Positions 17,152 through 26,238 of a stretch of DNA of 64,000 nucleotides are shown here, one piece after another. The translations under genes were made by a program, and so were the position numbers. The DNA comes from Synergistaceae bacterium (GTDB lineage Bacteria > Synergistota > Synergistia > Synergistales > Aminobacteriaceae): contig JAFYBQ010000013.1 in assembly GCA_017540085.1 (NCBI GenBank), positions 1 through 64,000 on the forward strand, written 5' to 3'. A model generated the notes under the pieces. The model saw nothing but the letters and a program-made list of their open reading frames with translations, made no database searches and was not told the origin of the DNA. How positions within the stretch are numbered: position 1 is the stretch's first letter; the number at the start of each line of letters is the position of its first letter.

Positions 17152-18825
17152 TCACATTCTTTCAGGAGCGTTTACACCCAGAAGCCCAAGGCATGACGCT
17201 ATCACTATTTTTGCGGCGCGGACAAGATTAATTCTCCCGGCCTGAATATCAGGGTCATTCTCGCCCGCAATCCTGTTAGTGTTGTAGAACGAGTGAAATA
17301 TCCCCGCCAGATTCAGCACATACCCCGTCAGCACCTGCGGAGCTAACTCGTTCGAGGCTTCTCGCACAGCGTCAGGCCAACGGGATAACGAGTCGGCCAG
17401 CTCCCTCGCGTCTTTGTCCGTGAAAATTTCAGGCGGAATATTATCGGGTGAAAGGCTGTCGATATTTCCTCCCCTGGCGGCGTATTCGCGCAGAATCCCG
17501 GAGATTCTCGCGTGGGCATATTGGACGTAATACACGGGATTTTCGCTGCCCTGCTTTTTCGCCAAGTCCAAATCAAAATCAAGCTGTGAGTCGCTCCGCC
17601 TCATGAGGAAAAAGAATCTTGCCGCGTCGACTCCGGCCTCGTCAAGAACTTCACGCAAGGTGATAAATTCCCCGGCTCTTGTCGACATTGTTACTATTTT
17701 CCCGTCCCGCAATAAATTCACAAGCTGTATCAATAACACGGTGAAATCGTCAGGATTTTTGCCCATCGCCTTAATTGCCGCCTTCATTCGTGCTATGTAG
17801 CCGTGATGATCTGCTCCCCAGACATCAATGACGCGCTCAAAGCTCCGCGTGATAAATTTATCCCGGTGATATGCTATGTCGGAGGCGTAGTATGTCGGGA
17901 TTCCGTTCGCACGGATTAGCACCCTGTCTTTGTCGTCGCCGATTGTGTCCTCTGTTCTGAACCATAGTGCGCCGTCCTGCTCGTATGCGTAGCCGTTAGC
18001 TTTAAGCTCATTCATTGCTGACTGTACGAGTCCGTTGCGGTGCAAATATCCTTCCGGGAAAAAGTTATCGAACTTCACACGGAACAATTCAAGATCATCG
18101 CGAATCCCGGCCATGATTTTGTCGGCGGCGTATTTCTTGAAGTATACGAGGCTGTCATCTAACGGAACACCGAGAAATTTATCGCCCTCAAGATTTATGA
18201 TTTCCCGCGCAATGTCGTAGAGGTACGCGCCCTTGTAGCCGTTTTCCGGGAATGGGACATCATTTTTTCCGAGAAGCTCAAAGTAACGCGCCTGTGTCGA
18301 TTTTCCCAAGTTCGTGATTTGCAGTCCTGAGTCATTCACGTAATACTCCCGCTGAACGTTCCAGCCCGTAAACGAAAGAATACGCGCTACACTGTCGCCC
18401 ACAGCCGCCCCCCGGCCATGTCCTATATGAAGAGGCCCTGTAGGATTCGCGCTGACGAACTCGACCTGAATGCGCCTGCCCCGGCCGAGATTGACTCCGC
18501 CGTAAGACTCTCCCTGCCTGAGAATGTCCGCGGCTGCCTGAGCGTAGAATTTCCCGGAGAGAAAGACATTCAGGAAGCCAGGCCCTGCGATTTCTGTCCT
18601 TTCTATCACGTCAGACTTCAGAGCCTCCGCGATTCTCTGCGCTATCTCACGGGGATTAGCTTTGAGGGTTTTGGCCAGCCTCATCGCTATATTTGCTGCC
18701 CTGTCTCCCTGCCCTTCATGTTTGGGACGCTCAAATTCCGCCGGAACATCATTAACGCCGAGAGATCTCACTGCGTCATTTAGTGCCTCATTGAGTTTTG
18801 CCGCCGCTGTATTTTCTCCTGTCAT
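17152..18825 (-). CDS. argS: Arginyl-tRNA synthetase
   Basis: A class I aminoacyl-tRNA synthetase of 557 residues that charges tRNA-Arg. The HIGH motif appears as GPLHIGHGRGAAVGD near residue 130, the KMSKS region is reduced to IVTMSTR as is usual for ArgRS, and the N-terminal Arg-tRNA-synt-N domain and the C-terminal DALR anticodon-binding domain (NLAGIFHSFYNTNRI) are both present. It lies 10 bases after the secreted unknown protein gene. The length is normal for bacterial ArgRS. Confidence 0.97.
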   Translation of the reverse strand: MTGENTAAAKLNEALNDAVRSLGVNDVPAEFERPKHEGQGDRAANIAMRLAKTLKANPREIAQRIAEALKSDVIERTEIAGPGFLNVFLSGKFYAQAAADILRQGESYGGVNLGRGRRIQVEFVSANPTGPLHIGHGRGAAVGDSVARILSFTGWNVQREYYVNDSGLQITNLGKSTQARYFELLGKNDVPFPENGYKGAYLYDIAREIINLEGDKFLGVPLDDSLVYFKKYAADKIMAGIRDDLELFRVKFDNFFPEGYLHRNGLVQSAMNELKANGYAYEQDGALWFRTEDTIGDDKDRVLIRANGIPTYYASDIAYHRDKFITRSFERVIDVWGADHHGYIARMKAAIKAMGKNPDDFTVLLIQLVNLLRDGKIVTMSTRAGEFITLREVLDEAGVDAARFFFLMRRSDSQLDFDLDLAKKQGSENPVYYVQYAHARISGILREYAARGGNIDSLSPDNIPPEIFTDKDARELADSLSRWPDAVREASNELAPQVLTGYVLNLAGIFHSFYNTNRIAGENDPDIQAGRINLVRAAKIVIASCLGLLGVNAPERM

Positions 18826-18835
18826 GATTTCGCCT

Positions 18836-20689
18836 CTATCTTATAGGTATGTGCCTCGATGAGAATATCCGCCAATTTTCCAGACACCGCCGCAACAATG
18901 ACATATTCCCGGCTGATATGCTGCCCATGTTAATCTCAAGCCGCGATTCAGCTAGAAGCCTGTGCCGCCTGTTCTGGTAACTGTCGCTGTAATTTATCTT
19001 GTCGGGATTCTTCTGCGTCTTTCCTGAAACAAGTGCTTCTGTCGCGTTTTTTGGGAACGAGAGCGTTATATTCTGGTCGGCTATGAACGGGAATTTTATT
19101 TCTACAGGAGGCTCAGAAAGTCCAAGCCTGCGAATAAAAATCGGCTCGAAAAATGGAAGTATCGCCAGAATCCCCCGGCCTGTTCCGCCTATGCCCGGCC
19201 TGTTGTCAACCGTAAACTCTATTTCCCGGACTCCCTTCACTGTTTTGAGCTTCACATCACTGTAGTTAGTCAGCCCCGGAAAAAGCGACAATACCGCACC
19301 CCTTGCCGCGCCGTCTGTCGGATTGTTTCCGAGAAGGTACGCGCTCCATGCCCCGCGCAGAATCAGCCGTACACTTCCGTTCATTATACCCTGTTCGGTG
19401 AGGCTCAAATCCATTACTGCGCTAAGTCTGTTGTCAGATGATTTTGACTGTGGGATACGCCGCGAGATTAATATCCCTTTGTCGCTGAGTGAGAAAATTT
19501 TAGCTCCCCCGATAAGCTCAGGGCTATTCATGTCATGGAACGTTACGCCGCGTATACCCTGCACATCAAGCACAGGGCTTGCGAACATGGCCGGGCATAT
19601 GGGAGTCTTTTCGTCCGGGTCAAACGGCAGAATCCACGACAATGAAGCATTCACTTTCCGCGAATCGAGCCACGATTTTGCCAGCAGTAATTTTTCGCGC
19701 TTAGTCCACGCTCCTGAAGACGGAATTTTACGGGGGGTGCCTTCCGCCAAAACAATTTCGGGCTGGGACATCAGCCACTCTATGACCCTGAGAGTCCCTG
19801 CCTCGTCTGAGTGCCTGAAGGCTGACACAGCGTCATAGGGTGCGGAGATATTGCCGGCGTTCTCGGCTTCTTTCAGCATTCCCTGAAGGCCAGTTTTGCC
19901 CTGCCTCCCGCTGAAGGCGACTCCCGCCCGCTGTACCCGCGCAAATTCGGACGGGTCATTATGCGGGTCAATATTAAGCCGCCGCCAAGTGTAAACAGTC
20001 TCCTCGCCGAGCGCGTCAATCTGAGGGGATAAGGGTGCGGGAAATGTCCTGTACGTGATTTTCTGCGGTGAATGAACCTCCGTAACAGCCTCCCAGACTC
20101 GCAAGTCCTCCTGAAACCATGAGATACCCTCCATTCCGAGCATGTCCGGGAGAGTCTCGCGCCAAGAAATTGTGATAATGAAAGTGTCAGGCAAGCCCAT
20201 GAATCTCACGGACTTAACGCCCGACTCAGGGTCATTTTCCGGAGTTACTGCGCTTATCCTCACAAGGCTGTTGAAGTCGTATATATTTGCCTCGATGATT
20301 TCGGTGCTTCCTTTGGCGGGAGTCTGAATGTTCCAGTTAAGCCACTTTGACGAAAGCCCCCGCCGACCGAGTATCACATAAAGCCGTGTTATGTCCATTC
20401 CGCCGGATTCTGAGCGGGTGAATGTCGTGCGCTTGAGCCAGATTATTCCCTGCGATTCGGGGTAAGTGCTGAAGTCCGGGTTCATCTGCCTCATTCGCCG
20501 GAGGTTGTAGCCGTTTGTGTCAGGCTCAATGAATACCCCTGTCCCCGTGTAATCTTTGAGAATGTCGCCCATATCCATTTCCTGTATGTCGGGCATTCGG
20601 ATTTTTGAGCGGTCAATCAAATCTTTGGCATATGACGCTGAAGCCGCAAACAACACCGCAATTATCATCATCAGGAATTTTCTTGCCAT
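18836..20689 (-). CDS. Exported protein of unknown function, possible DUF3857/transglutaminase-like descendant
   Basis: A 617-residue protein with a clear signal peptide (MARKFLMMIIAVLFAASASYA). The first 250 residues, with YVILGRRGLSSKWLNWNIQTP and the W-R-x-x-P pattern, vaguely resemble DUF3857 domains that precede periplasmic transglutaminases. The SWLDSRKVNASLSWILPFDP and PVLDV stretch resembles the end of a transglutaminase module. I see no Cys-His-Asp triad, so catalysis is unlikely. It lies between secA (three-base gap) and argS, suggesting constant expression. The family assignment is weak. Confidence 0.6.
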   Translation of the reverse strand: MARKFLMMIIAVLFAASASYAKDLIDRSKIRMPDIQEMDMGDILKDYTGTGVFIEPDTNGYNLRRMRQMNPDFSTYPESQGIIWLKRTTFTRSESGGMDITRLYVILGRRGLSSKWLNWNIQTPAKGSTEIIEANIYDFNSLVRISAVTPENDPESGVKSVRFMGLPDTFIITISWRETLPDMLGMEGISWFQEDLRVWEAVTEVHSPQKITYRTFPAPLSPQIDALGEETVYTWRRLNIDPHNDPSEFARVQRAGVAFSGRQGKTGLQGMLKEAENAGNISAPYDAVSAFRHSDEAGTLRVIEWLMSQPEIVLAEGTPRKIPSSGAWTKREKLLLAKSWLDSRKVNASLSWILPFDPDEKTPICPAMFASPVLDVQGIRGVTFHDMNSPELIGGAKIFSLSDKGILISRRIPQSKSSDNRLSAVMDLSLTEQGIMNGSVRLILRGAWSAYLLGNNPTDGAARGAVLSLFPGLTNYSDVKLKTVKGVREIEFTVDNRPGIGGTGRGILAILPFFEPIFIRRLGLSEPPVEIKFPFIADQNITLSFPKNATEALVSGKTQKNPDKINYSDSYQNRRHRLLAESRLEINMGSISAGNMSLLRRCLENWRIFSSRHIPIR

Positions 20690-20692
20690 GAT

Positions 20693-23353
20693 TTACAGCC
20701 CCCTTCCATGACAGTATTTGTACTTCTTGCCGGATCCGCAGGGGCATGGGTCATTGCGTCCGACTTTGGCGGCTTTCTTGATGGGTTCGCGGACTCCCTC
20801 GCCGCCTCCGCCTGATGACATCTGAAACTCTTTTTTCTCCATGTTCATTTTGCGCTCTCTTTTTGCCGACTCACTCATTATACGAATCCTGAATATCTGA
20901 CTCGTGAATGTGTCCTTTACCCTGTCCATCATGTCGGTGAAAAGATTGTACGACTCGAACTGGTATTCGATGAGCGGATCTTTCTGCCCGATTGCCCGCA
21001 GTCCGATTCCCCGCCTAAGCTCGTCCATTCCCGTAAGATGTTCGCGCCACGCTGAGTCTAGAGTCTCAAGCAATATATAGCGAATGATTGAGCCTGCAAT
21101 ATTCGCGCCGTCCTGATTCGCGTTAAGCTCGGCAATTTTGGAGTCGTAGCGGGATTTCACGCCGTCTAAAATTTCCTCCCTCATTCCCTCCATATCGAGA
21201 CGGGTATCAATCTCGGCGACTCTCCCTTCAGCCCCCGGCCCGAACAAAGCACGGAGTCTTGCCGCGGCTCTTGAGGGGTCCGGCTCTGTCTCGTGGCCTT
21301 CCGGGAAATATTTGTCGAGAATATCATTGACGACTCCGCGTATCACTTCCCAGCCGTATTCGGGCATATCATCGTCAGCAGTTGACAGAATTTCGCCCCG
21401 CTCGGAATACACCGCTTCACGCTGCTGATTCATAACGTTGTCATACGCAAGGAGCTGCTTCCTTATGTCAAAATGTAGCTCCTCAACTTTTTTCTGCGAG
21501 TTCTCGATTATCCTGCTTAACATTGACGACTCTATAGCCTCGCCGTCTTTCAGCCCTAACTTTCCCATGAGCGGCTGAATCTTTTCTGACCCGAACAAAC
21601 GCAGCAAGTTATCTTCAAGCGACAAATAGAATCGCGATGTACCCGGATCCCCCTGACGGCCTGAACGCCCCCGCAGCTGATTATCGATTCGGCGGGACTC
21701 GTGCCGTTCCGTTCCGATTATGGCGAGTCCTCCGGCCTTCACGACTCTTTCATGCTCTGCTCCGCATGTGTCTGTGTATTCTTTGAGGAGGCGTGAATAT
21801 TCGTCGGGATTTCCCTGCGCTTTGTCCTTTGCGAGAAATTCGGGGTTTCCGCCCAACATAATATCCGTACCGCGCCCGGCCATGTTTGTGGCGACTGTTA
21901 CGGCACCTTCCCGGCCTGCCTGCGCGACTATGTACGCTTCTTTCTCGTGATACTTTGCGTTGAGTACCTGATGAGGAATCTTGCGGGCTTTGAGGAGTTT
22001 GCTTACCCTCTCGGAGTTCTCGATTGACGTTGTGCCGACTAAAACGGGCTGGCCTGCCTTGTGCCGCTCTGTAACCTCGTCCGCAACCGCGCTGAATTTC
22101 TCGTGCTCTGTGGCGTAAATGACATCGGGATTATCCGTGCGTATCATCGGCCTGTGAGTCGGAATGCTCACTACCTGAAGGCCGTAAATTTCGCGGAACT
22201 CTTCCGCCTCAGTTGCCGCCGTTCCTGTCATGCCTGCCAGCTTGTGATACATCCTGAAGTAATTTTGCAGGGTGATTGTCGCGAGCGTCTGAGACTCCCG
22301 GCCTACCTTCACGCGCTCTTTTGCCTCGATTGCCTGATGTAGTCCGTCAGAATACCTGCGCCCTATCATCAAACGCCCGGTAAACTCATCGACTATAATC
22401 ACTTCCCCGTCTTTCACAACGTAATCAATATCACGCTTGTATAGCCTGTGAGCCTTCAGAGCCTGAACGATTCTGTGCGCCAAGTCCGAATGCGCCGCGT
22501 CAGAAAAAAGCCCGGGCATTTTCAGGAAGTCTTCACATTTCTGTATGCCTGCTTCCGTCATTGATATGCTGCGCTCTTTCTCGTCCTTCTCGTAGTCAGT
22601 GCCTTCCGTGAGATTTCTGGCGGCTGAGTCTGCCTTCACGTAGAGTCCTGCGTCATCATCTGACGGCCCGGAAATGATTAGCGGTGTCCTTGCCTCGTCA
22701 ATGAGAATCGAGTCAACCTCGTCAACAATGCAGAAGTTATGACCTCTCTGTACCATCTCAGCCGGGGACATGGCCATGTTGTCGCGCAGGTAGTCGAACC
22801 CGAACTCCGCATTTGTCCCGTACGTAATATCAGCCCTGTACGCCGCGACTCTCTCGTCCGGGGGCATGTAGGGGTAAATCACGCCCGCAGTGAGTCCCAA
22901 GAAGTTATAGACAGGCGACATCCATTCGGCATCGCGCTTGGCGAGGTAGTCATTCACCGTAACGAGATGGACTCCGTTCCCGCTCATGGCATTTAGGACT
23001 ATTGCGAGGGGGGCAACGAGAGTCTTTCCTTCGCCGGTCTTCATTTCCGCTATTCGCCCGTCATGCAGGGACATTCCCCCGATTAGCTGAACGTCATAAT
23101 GCCGGAGACCTATTGCCCTGTCGCTGACTTCCCGGACAATCGCGAATACTTCTGGGAGTACGTCATCAAAACCTGCTCCGCTGTCGGCAACCTGGGTCCG
23201 CAGTTCGTTGAAGCGCGACTGAATTTCGCCGTCTGATTTTGCGTGTATGCTGTCTGAATATGAGTTGACGATTTCGACAAGGCCGGAATATTTCTTTAAT
23301 GCCCGGTCGTTAGGGTCAAGACCCATTAATTTCTTTATGCTGTCTAGGAACAT
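20693..23353 (-). CDS. secA: Preprotein translocase ATPase SecA
   Basis: SecA is the motor of the Sec translocon. The 886-residue protein has the Walker A MKTGEGKTL near residue 101, the DEVDSILIDEARTPLIISG Walker B block, VATNMAGRGTDI and QLRGRSGRQGDPG helicase motifs, and a C-terminal zinc-binding SEC-C tail (CPCGSGKKYKYCH). I start it at the ATG at 23353, preceded by AAGGAG with suitable spacing, which gives the canonical MFLDSIKKLMG N-terminus; the longer frame adds 13 unrelated residues. It leads the transcript through the unknown exported protein, argS and the FtsB-like gene. Confidence 0.98.
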   Translation of the reverse strand: MFLDSIKKLMGLDPNDRALKKYSGLVEIVNSYSDSIHAKSDGEIQSRFNELRTQVADSGAGFDDVLPEVFAIVREVSDRAIGLRHYDVQLIGGMSLHDGRIAEMKTGEGKTLVAPLAIVLNAMSGNGVHLVTVNDYLAKRDAEWMSPVYNFLGLTAGVIYPYMPPDERVAAYRADITYGTNAEFGFDYLRDNMAMSPAEMVQRGHNFCIVDEVDSILIDEARTPLIISGPSDDDAGLYVKADSAARNLTEGTDYEKDEKERSISMTEAGIQKCEDFLKMPGLFSDAAHSDLAHRIVQALKAHRLYKRDIDYVVKDGEVIIVDEFTGRLMIGRRYSDGLHQAIEAKERVKVGRESQTLATITLQNYFRMYHKLAGMTGTAATEAEEFREIYGLQVVSIPTHRPMIRTDNPDVIYATEHEKFSAVADEVTERHKAGQPVLVGTTSIENSERVSKLLKARKIPHQVLNAKYHEKEAYIVAQAGREGAVTVATNMAGRGTDIMLGGNPEFLAKDKAQGNPDEYSRLLKEYTDTCGAEHERVVKAGGLAIIGTERHESRRIDNQLRGRSGRQGDPGTSRFYLSLEDNLLRLFGSEKIQPLMGKLGLKDGEAIESSMLSRIIENSQKKVEELHFDIRKQLLAYDNVMNQQREAVYSERGEILSTADDDMPEYGWEVIRGVVNDILDKYFPEGHETEPDPSRAAARLRALFGPGAEGRVAEIDTRLDMEGMREEILDGVKSRYDSKIAELNANQDGANIAGSIIRYILLETLDSAWREHLTGMDELRRGIGLRAIGQKDPLIEYQFESYNLFTDMMDRVKDTFTSQIFRIRIMSESAKRERKMNMEKKEFQMSSGGGGEGVREPIKKAAKVGRNDPCPCGSGKKYKYCHGRGL

Positions 23354-23382
23354 GTTATCTCCTTTGTCTGTGAAATGTGCAA

Positions 23383-23411
23383 AGATTATCACGAATCAAA
23401 ACATGCCACAA
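23383..23411 (-). promoter_or_regulatory. Promoter of the secA transcript
   Basis: On the minus strand TTGTGG (23411-23406) and TAATCT (23388-23383) are spaced by 17 bases, about 30 bases upstream of the secA start codon. Confidence 0.55.
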
Positions 23412-23433
23412 CTTTGCGCGGAAAAATTTTTGC

Positions 23434-23462
23434 TTGACGTTAAACAGTCGGGCGTGTAAAAT
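23434..23462 (+). promoter_or_regulatory. Promoter of the tRNA gene
   Basis: TTGACG (23434-23439) and TAAAAT (23457-23462) are separated by 17 bases. Transcription would start around 23469, twelve bases ahead of the mature tRNA 5' end. Confidence 0.85.
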
Positions 23463-23480
23463 CTCTTGTTGTTGCGAGCC

Positions 23481-23554
23481 GGGCCCATAGCTCAAGTGGT
23501 TAGAGCCACCGGCTCATAACCGGAAGGTTCCTGGTTCGAGTCCAGGTGGGCCCA
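23481..23554 (+). tRNA. tRNA with CAU anticodon (Met, or Ile2 after lysidine modification)
   Basis: A complete 74-nt cloverleaf without an encoded CCA. The acceptor stem is GGGCCCA/TGGGCCC, the D stem GCTC/GAGC, the anticodon loop CTCATAA and the T arm CCTGG-TTCGAGT-CCAGG. The anticodon stem has four G-C pairs and an A-A mismatch at its outer pair (27-43). CAU may be elongator methionine or the isoleucine AUA decoder; sequence inspection alone does not separate them. It is not an initiator, because it has a normally paired acceptor end and no run of three G-C pairs next to the loop. Confidence 0.95.
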
Positions 23555-23567
23555 TGAGAGAATGAAG

Positions 23568-23598
23568 ACTCCTTGATGTTATGTCAGGGAGTTTTTTG
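23568..23598 (+). terminator. Terminator of the tRNA transcript
   Basis: ACTCCTTGA pairs with TCAGGGAGT across a seven-base loop, followed by six T residues. Confidence 0.85.
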
Positions 23599-23617
23599 TT
23601 GACCTTGTGCGGTGAGG

Positions 23618-23652
23618 CTCCCGGAGATTTTCACACCGCCGGGAGATTTTTT
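23618..23652. terminator. Second terminator between tRNA and methylase gene
   Basis: CTCCCGG (23618-23624) pairs with CCGGGAG (23639-23645), followed on the plus strand by ATTTTTTG. It faces the end of the minus-strand methylase gene and backs up the first terminator. Confidence 0.75.
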
Positions 23653-23662
23653 GCGGGGACTG

Positions 23663-24721
23663 TTAAATGACGTCTGCTATCTTTCGGATTAATATTCGTG
23701 CGTAAACTTCCCTGCCGTTAATCGTAAACCTGCGGCCGGGGTTTGGGTTGTCTTCTATGTACCTGTCGAGTCCGAGAATCTCAAACTGTTTCGGGTTGTA
23801 CTTGTCGAGAAAAGTTATCGGGACTCCCATTATGCCGTCATAGTCATACGGAATTTCAACGGTCTTGCTGACTTCTATTGCGTCGTAGTTGTCGTAGCGG
23901 GGAAATTTTGACGGGTCTTTGCGGTAGCTCTTCACAAGAATCATTGTCTCATTGTGGCGGTGATGTTCGAGATTCGTAAACCAGCAAATATTACCGAGAC
24001 TGCGGAATTTCTGAACATGGCCGGAGTCGTCTTCTTCCTCCCGGTATCGAGTCTCGCGGGGTTCGTAGTAGTCCGGGACTCTGAAATGTTTATCGCCGTT
24101 GCCGAGTCCGAGCCACATTTGATTACGCATAAACAGCGGGAAAATTTCCTTGTAGGTGATGGCGTTCATGTTTGCGAGAACGATAAATTTCTTGCCGTAT
24201 TTCGTGAGGAGAAAAATATATTCGCGCAGGAGCGAGTGAGGCGGATTAGTCGCTACAATGTCGGCTTCCTGCAGGAGCTTCACGCATTCAGGACTCCGAA
24301 AATCCCCGTCCCCCTCAAGAACCCGGAGTCCTCCGCCTACACCGTGCTGCAAAATATATTCAGCGTCAAGCAAGTCCGTGCGTCCATCGCCGTTGTAGTC
24401 CTTCATGCACTCAATCACCGCGCAATAGGGCTTGCGACTCGGAGTCGGGGTCTCATCGTCAAAAAGCGATAACTGTCTCTGCGCTATCGGGCTTCCTGCG
24501 TAACATGTCGCGATTAATTTCTTTAGGCCGATTGTGTTGAAGAACAGCGAGAAATACTTGAAGAACTCACTTTCATACGGATCATCGCAATTACACAGCA
24601 CAGTTTTTCCCCTGAAGTGTTCCCAGTAATACCGCATTTCGTTTTCGATGTCGCTGCGTGAAGTGTAAAACTCATCCTGCCTTGCGCGAGCCGCTTCCTG
24701 CAATGCAAAATTTTTCGCCAT
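23663..24721 (-). CDS. EcoRI-type adenine-specific DNA methyltransferase, variant NPPH motif
   Basis: A 352-residue protein with the organisation of M.EcoRI-like N6-adenine methylases: a CNCDDPYESEF block near residue 43, GDGDFRSPECVKLL, then the catalytic motif and MNAITYKEIF. The catalytic tetrapeptide reads NPPH (159-162) where this family has NPPF; the aromatic residue normally stacks on the flipped base. A DxNxDGxxDxxD calcium-loop-like segment lies at 108-119. No endonuclease gene is adjacent, so it is an orphan methylase in this window. It overlaps the malQ stop by TGATG, so it is probably co-transcribed with malQ. Confidence 0.85.
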   Translation of the reverse strand: MAKNFALQEAARARQDEFYTSRSDIENEMRYYWEHFRGKTVLCNCDDPYESEFFKYFSLFFNTIGLKKLIATCYAGSPIAQRQLSLFDDETPTPSRKPYCAVIECMKDYNGDGRTDLLDAEYILQHGVGGGLRVLEGDGDFRSPECVKLLQEADIVATNPPHSLLREYIFLLTKYGKKFIVLANMNAITYKEIFPLFMRNQMWLGLGNGDKHFRVPDYYEPRETRYREEEDDSGHVQKFRSLGNICWFTNLEHHRHNETMILVKSYRKDPSKFPRYDNYDAIEVSKTVEIPYDYDGIMGVPITFLDKYNPKQFEILGLDRYIEDNPNPGRRFTINGREVYARILIRKIADVI

Positions 24722-26220
24722 CAGATTCGCCCGTATAACCTGCAGGCCGCCCTTATCCTGTCAGCAAGCCCATCAGGAATCGCGTCCGCCGTCATCCTCC
24801 ATGCCCAGTTTCCTGAAGCTGTTGACGGAATATTGACCCGCGACTCAGCTCCGAGCCTCAGATAGTCCTGCATTGGTATTATTGCCGTGTCAGCAACAGA
24901 ACTCACAGCAAGCCGCGTAACTTCTGACGCAAAAATGAAGCCGTCCATGACTCCGCGCCCAATGTATGACGCAAAATTGTTGATTTCCGACTCTGAGGCA
25001 TCATTCTCGAACCAGCCCCGCGATGTATTGTTGTCGTGTGTCCCCGTATAGACGACAGAATCCCGCGTATGATTGTGAGGGGCATAGGGATTATCCCAGG
25101 GATTGCCGAACGCAAAATGAAGCACCAGCATTCCCGGAAGGCCGTAATCTTTCCTGACCGCTTCAACGTCCGGCGTAATGATTCCGAGATTCTCCGCCCA
25201 GAATGGCATTGACGGGAAATTTTCCTTCAGCACCGCAAAGAATTTCTCATGCGGGACATCAATCCATTCTCCATTTTTGGCGGTCTCCTCGCCGTAGGGA
25301 ACAGCCCAGTACGCCACAAGCCCGCGGAAATGATCTATCCTGATTTTGTCGAACATCGCAAGAAGGTTACGCAGTCTCTTAATCCACCACGTAAAGCCGT
25401 CTTTCTCCATTGCCGCCCAGTTGTAGCAGGGATTGCCCCATAGCTGACCGTCCGCGCTGAAGTAATCCGGCGGGACTCCTGCCACTGTTACGGGATTCAG
25501 GTCTTCCCCTATGTCGAACTGCCCGGGATTCTGCCACACGTCCGCGCAGTCGAGCGTAACATACAGCGGCATATCCCCGACAATCTCAACGCCGAGCGCG
25601 TTCAGATATTCGTGAAGTGCTTTGACCTGCCGGAAAAATATGTACTGCCCGAACTCCTGCCGGGCTATTTCCTCGGAGTATTCAGCCTTAAACTTTCGGA
25701 TTGCGCCGGGGTCTTTGTGCTTTAGGTCATCAGGCCATTCGTACCAGGGGATTCCGCCGTTGACCTGCTTAATGACGCTGAAGAGGGCGAAAGGTTCAAG
25801 CCATTCCGCAGACGCTGTAAACTCCCGGAAGTCTGACGCGCTCCCCTTCATGACACGCTTATAGGCCGCGCTGAGAATTTCTGTCTTGAAGGCTCTTGCT
25901 GACTCGTAGTCGACACGCTCAGGATTTTTCCCGAAATCATATTTTGCCGACAGTCTCGTGAGTTCGTCATCTGTAATCATTCCCTCGTCCGCGAGAATCT
26001 CCGGGCTTATGAGAAGATGATTGCCCGCAAACGCACTCGTAGGGCTGTAGGGGGAATTTCCGCACCCGGGATCTATCGTTGTCATCGGAAGAACCTGCCA
26101 TATCTTTTGGCCTGCGTCATGAAGAAACTTCCCAAACTTTAACGCCTCCGGGCCGAAATCACCAATGCCGAATTTTGACGGAAGAGACGTAACCGGCAGC
26201 AATATTCCTGCACTCCTCAT
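24721..26220 (-). CDS. malQ: 4-alpha-glucanotransferase (amylomaltase)
   Basis: A 499-residue GH77 disproportionating enzyme transferring maltooligosaccharide units between alpha-1,4-glucans. The N-terminal GILLPVTSLPSKFGIGDFG block, the nucleophile region IRIDHFRG, the acid/base region FWAENLGIITPDV and the VYTGTHDNNTSRGWF block are all present. AGGAGG lies nine bases upstream of the ATG. It sits 18 bases downstream of the amidohydrolase-like gene and overlaps the methylase gene. No other glycogen genes are in the window. Confidence 0.97.
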   Translation of the reverse strand: MRSAGILLPVTSLPSKFGIGDFGPEALKFGKFLHDAGQKIWQVLPMTTIDPGCGNSPYSPTSAFAGNHLLISPEILADEGMITDDELTRLSAKYDFGKNPERVDYESARAFKTEILSAAYKRVMKGSASDFREFTASAEWLEPFALFSVIKQVNGGIPWYEWPDDLKHKDPGAIRKFKAEYSEEIARQEFGQYIFFRQVKALHEYLNALGVEIVGDMPLYVTLDCADVWQNPGQFDIGEDLNPVTVAGVPPDYFSADGQLWGNPCYNWAAMEKDGFTWWIKRLRNLLAMFDKIRIDHFRGLVAYWAVPYGEETAKNGEWIDVPHEKFFAVLKENFPSMPFWAENLGIITPDVEAVRKDYGLPGMLVLHFAFGNPWDNPYAPHNHTRDSVVYTGTHDNNTSRGWFENDASESEINNFASYIGRGVMDGFIFASEVTRLAVSSVADTAIIPMQDYLRLGAESRVNIPSTASGNWAWRMTADAIPDGLADRIRAACRLYGRI

Positions 26221-26238
26221 AATATTATTCCTCCTAAA

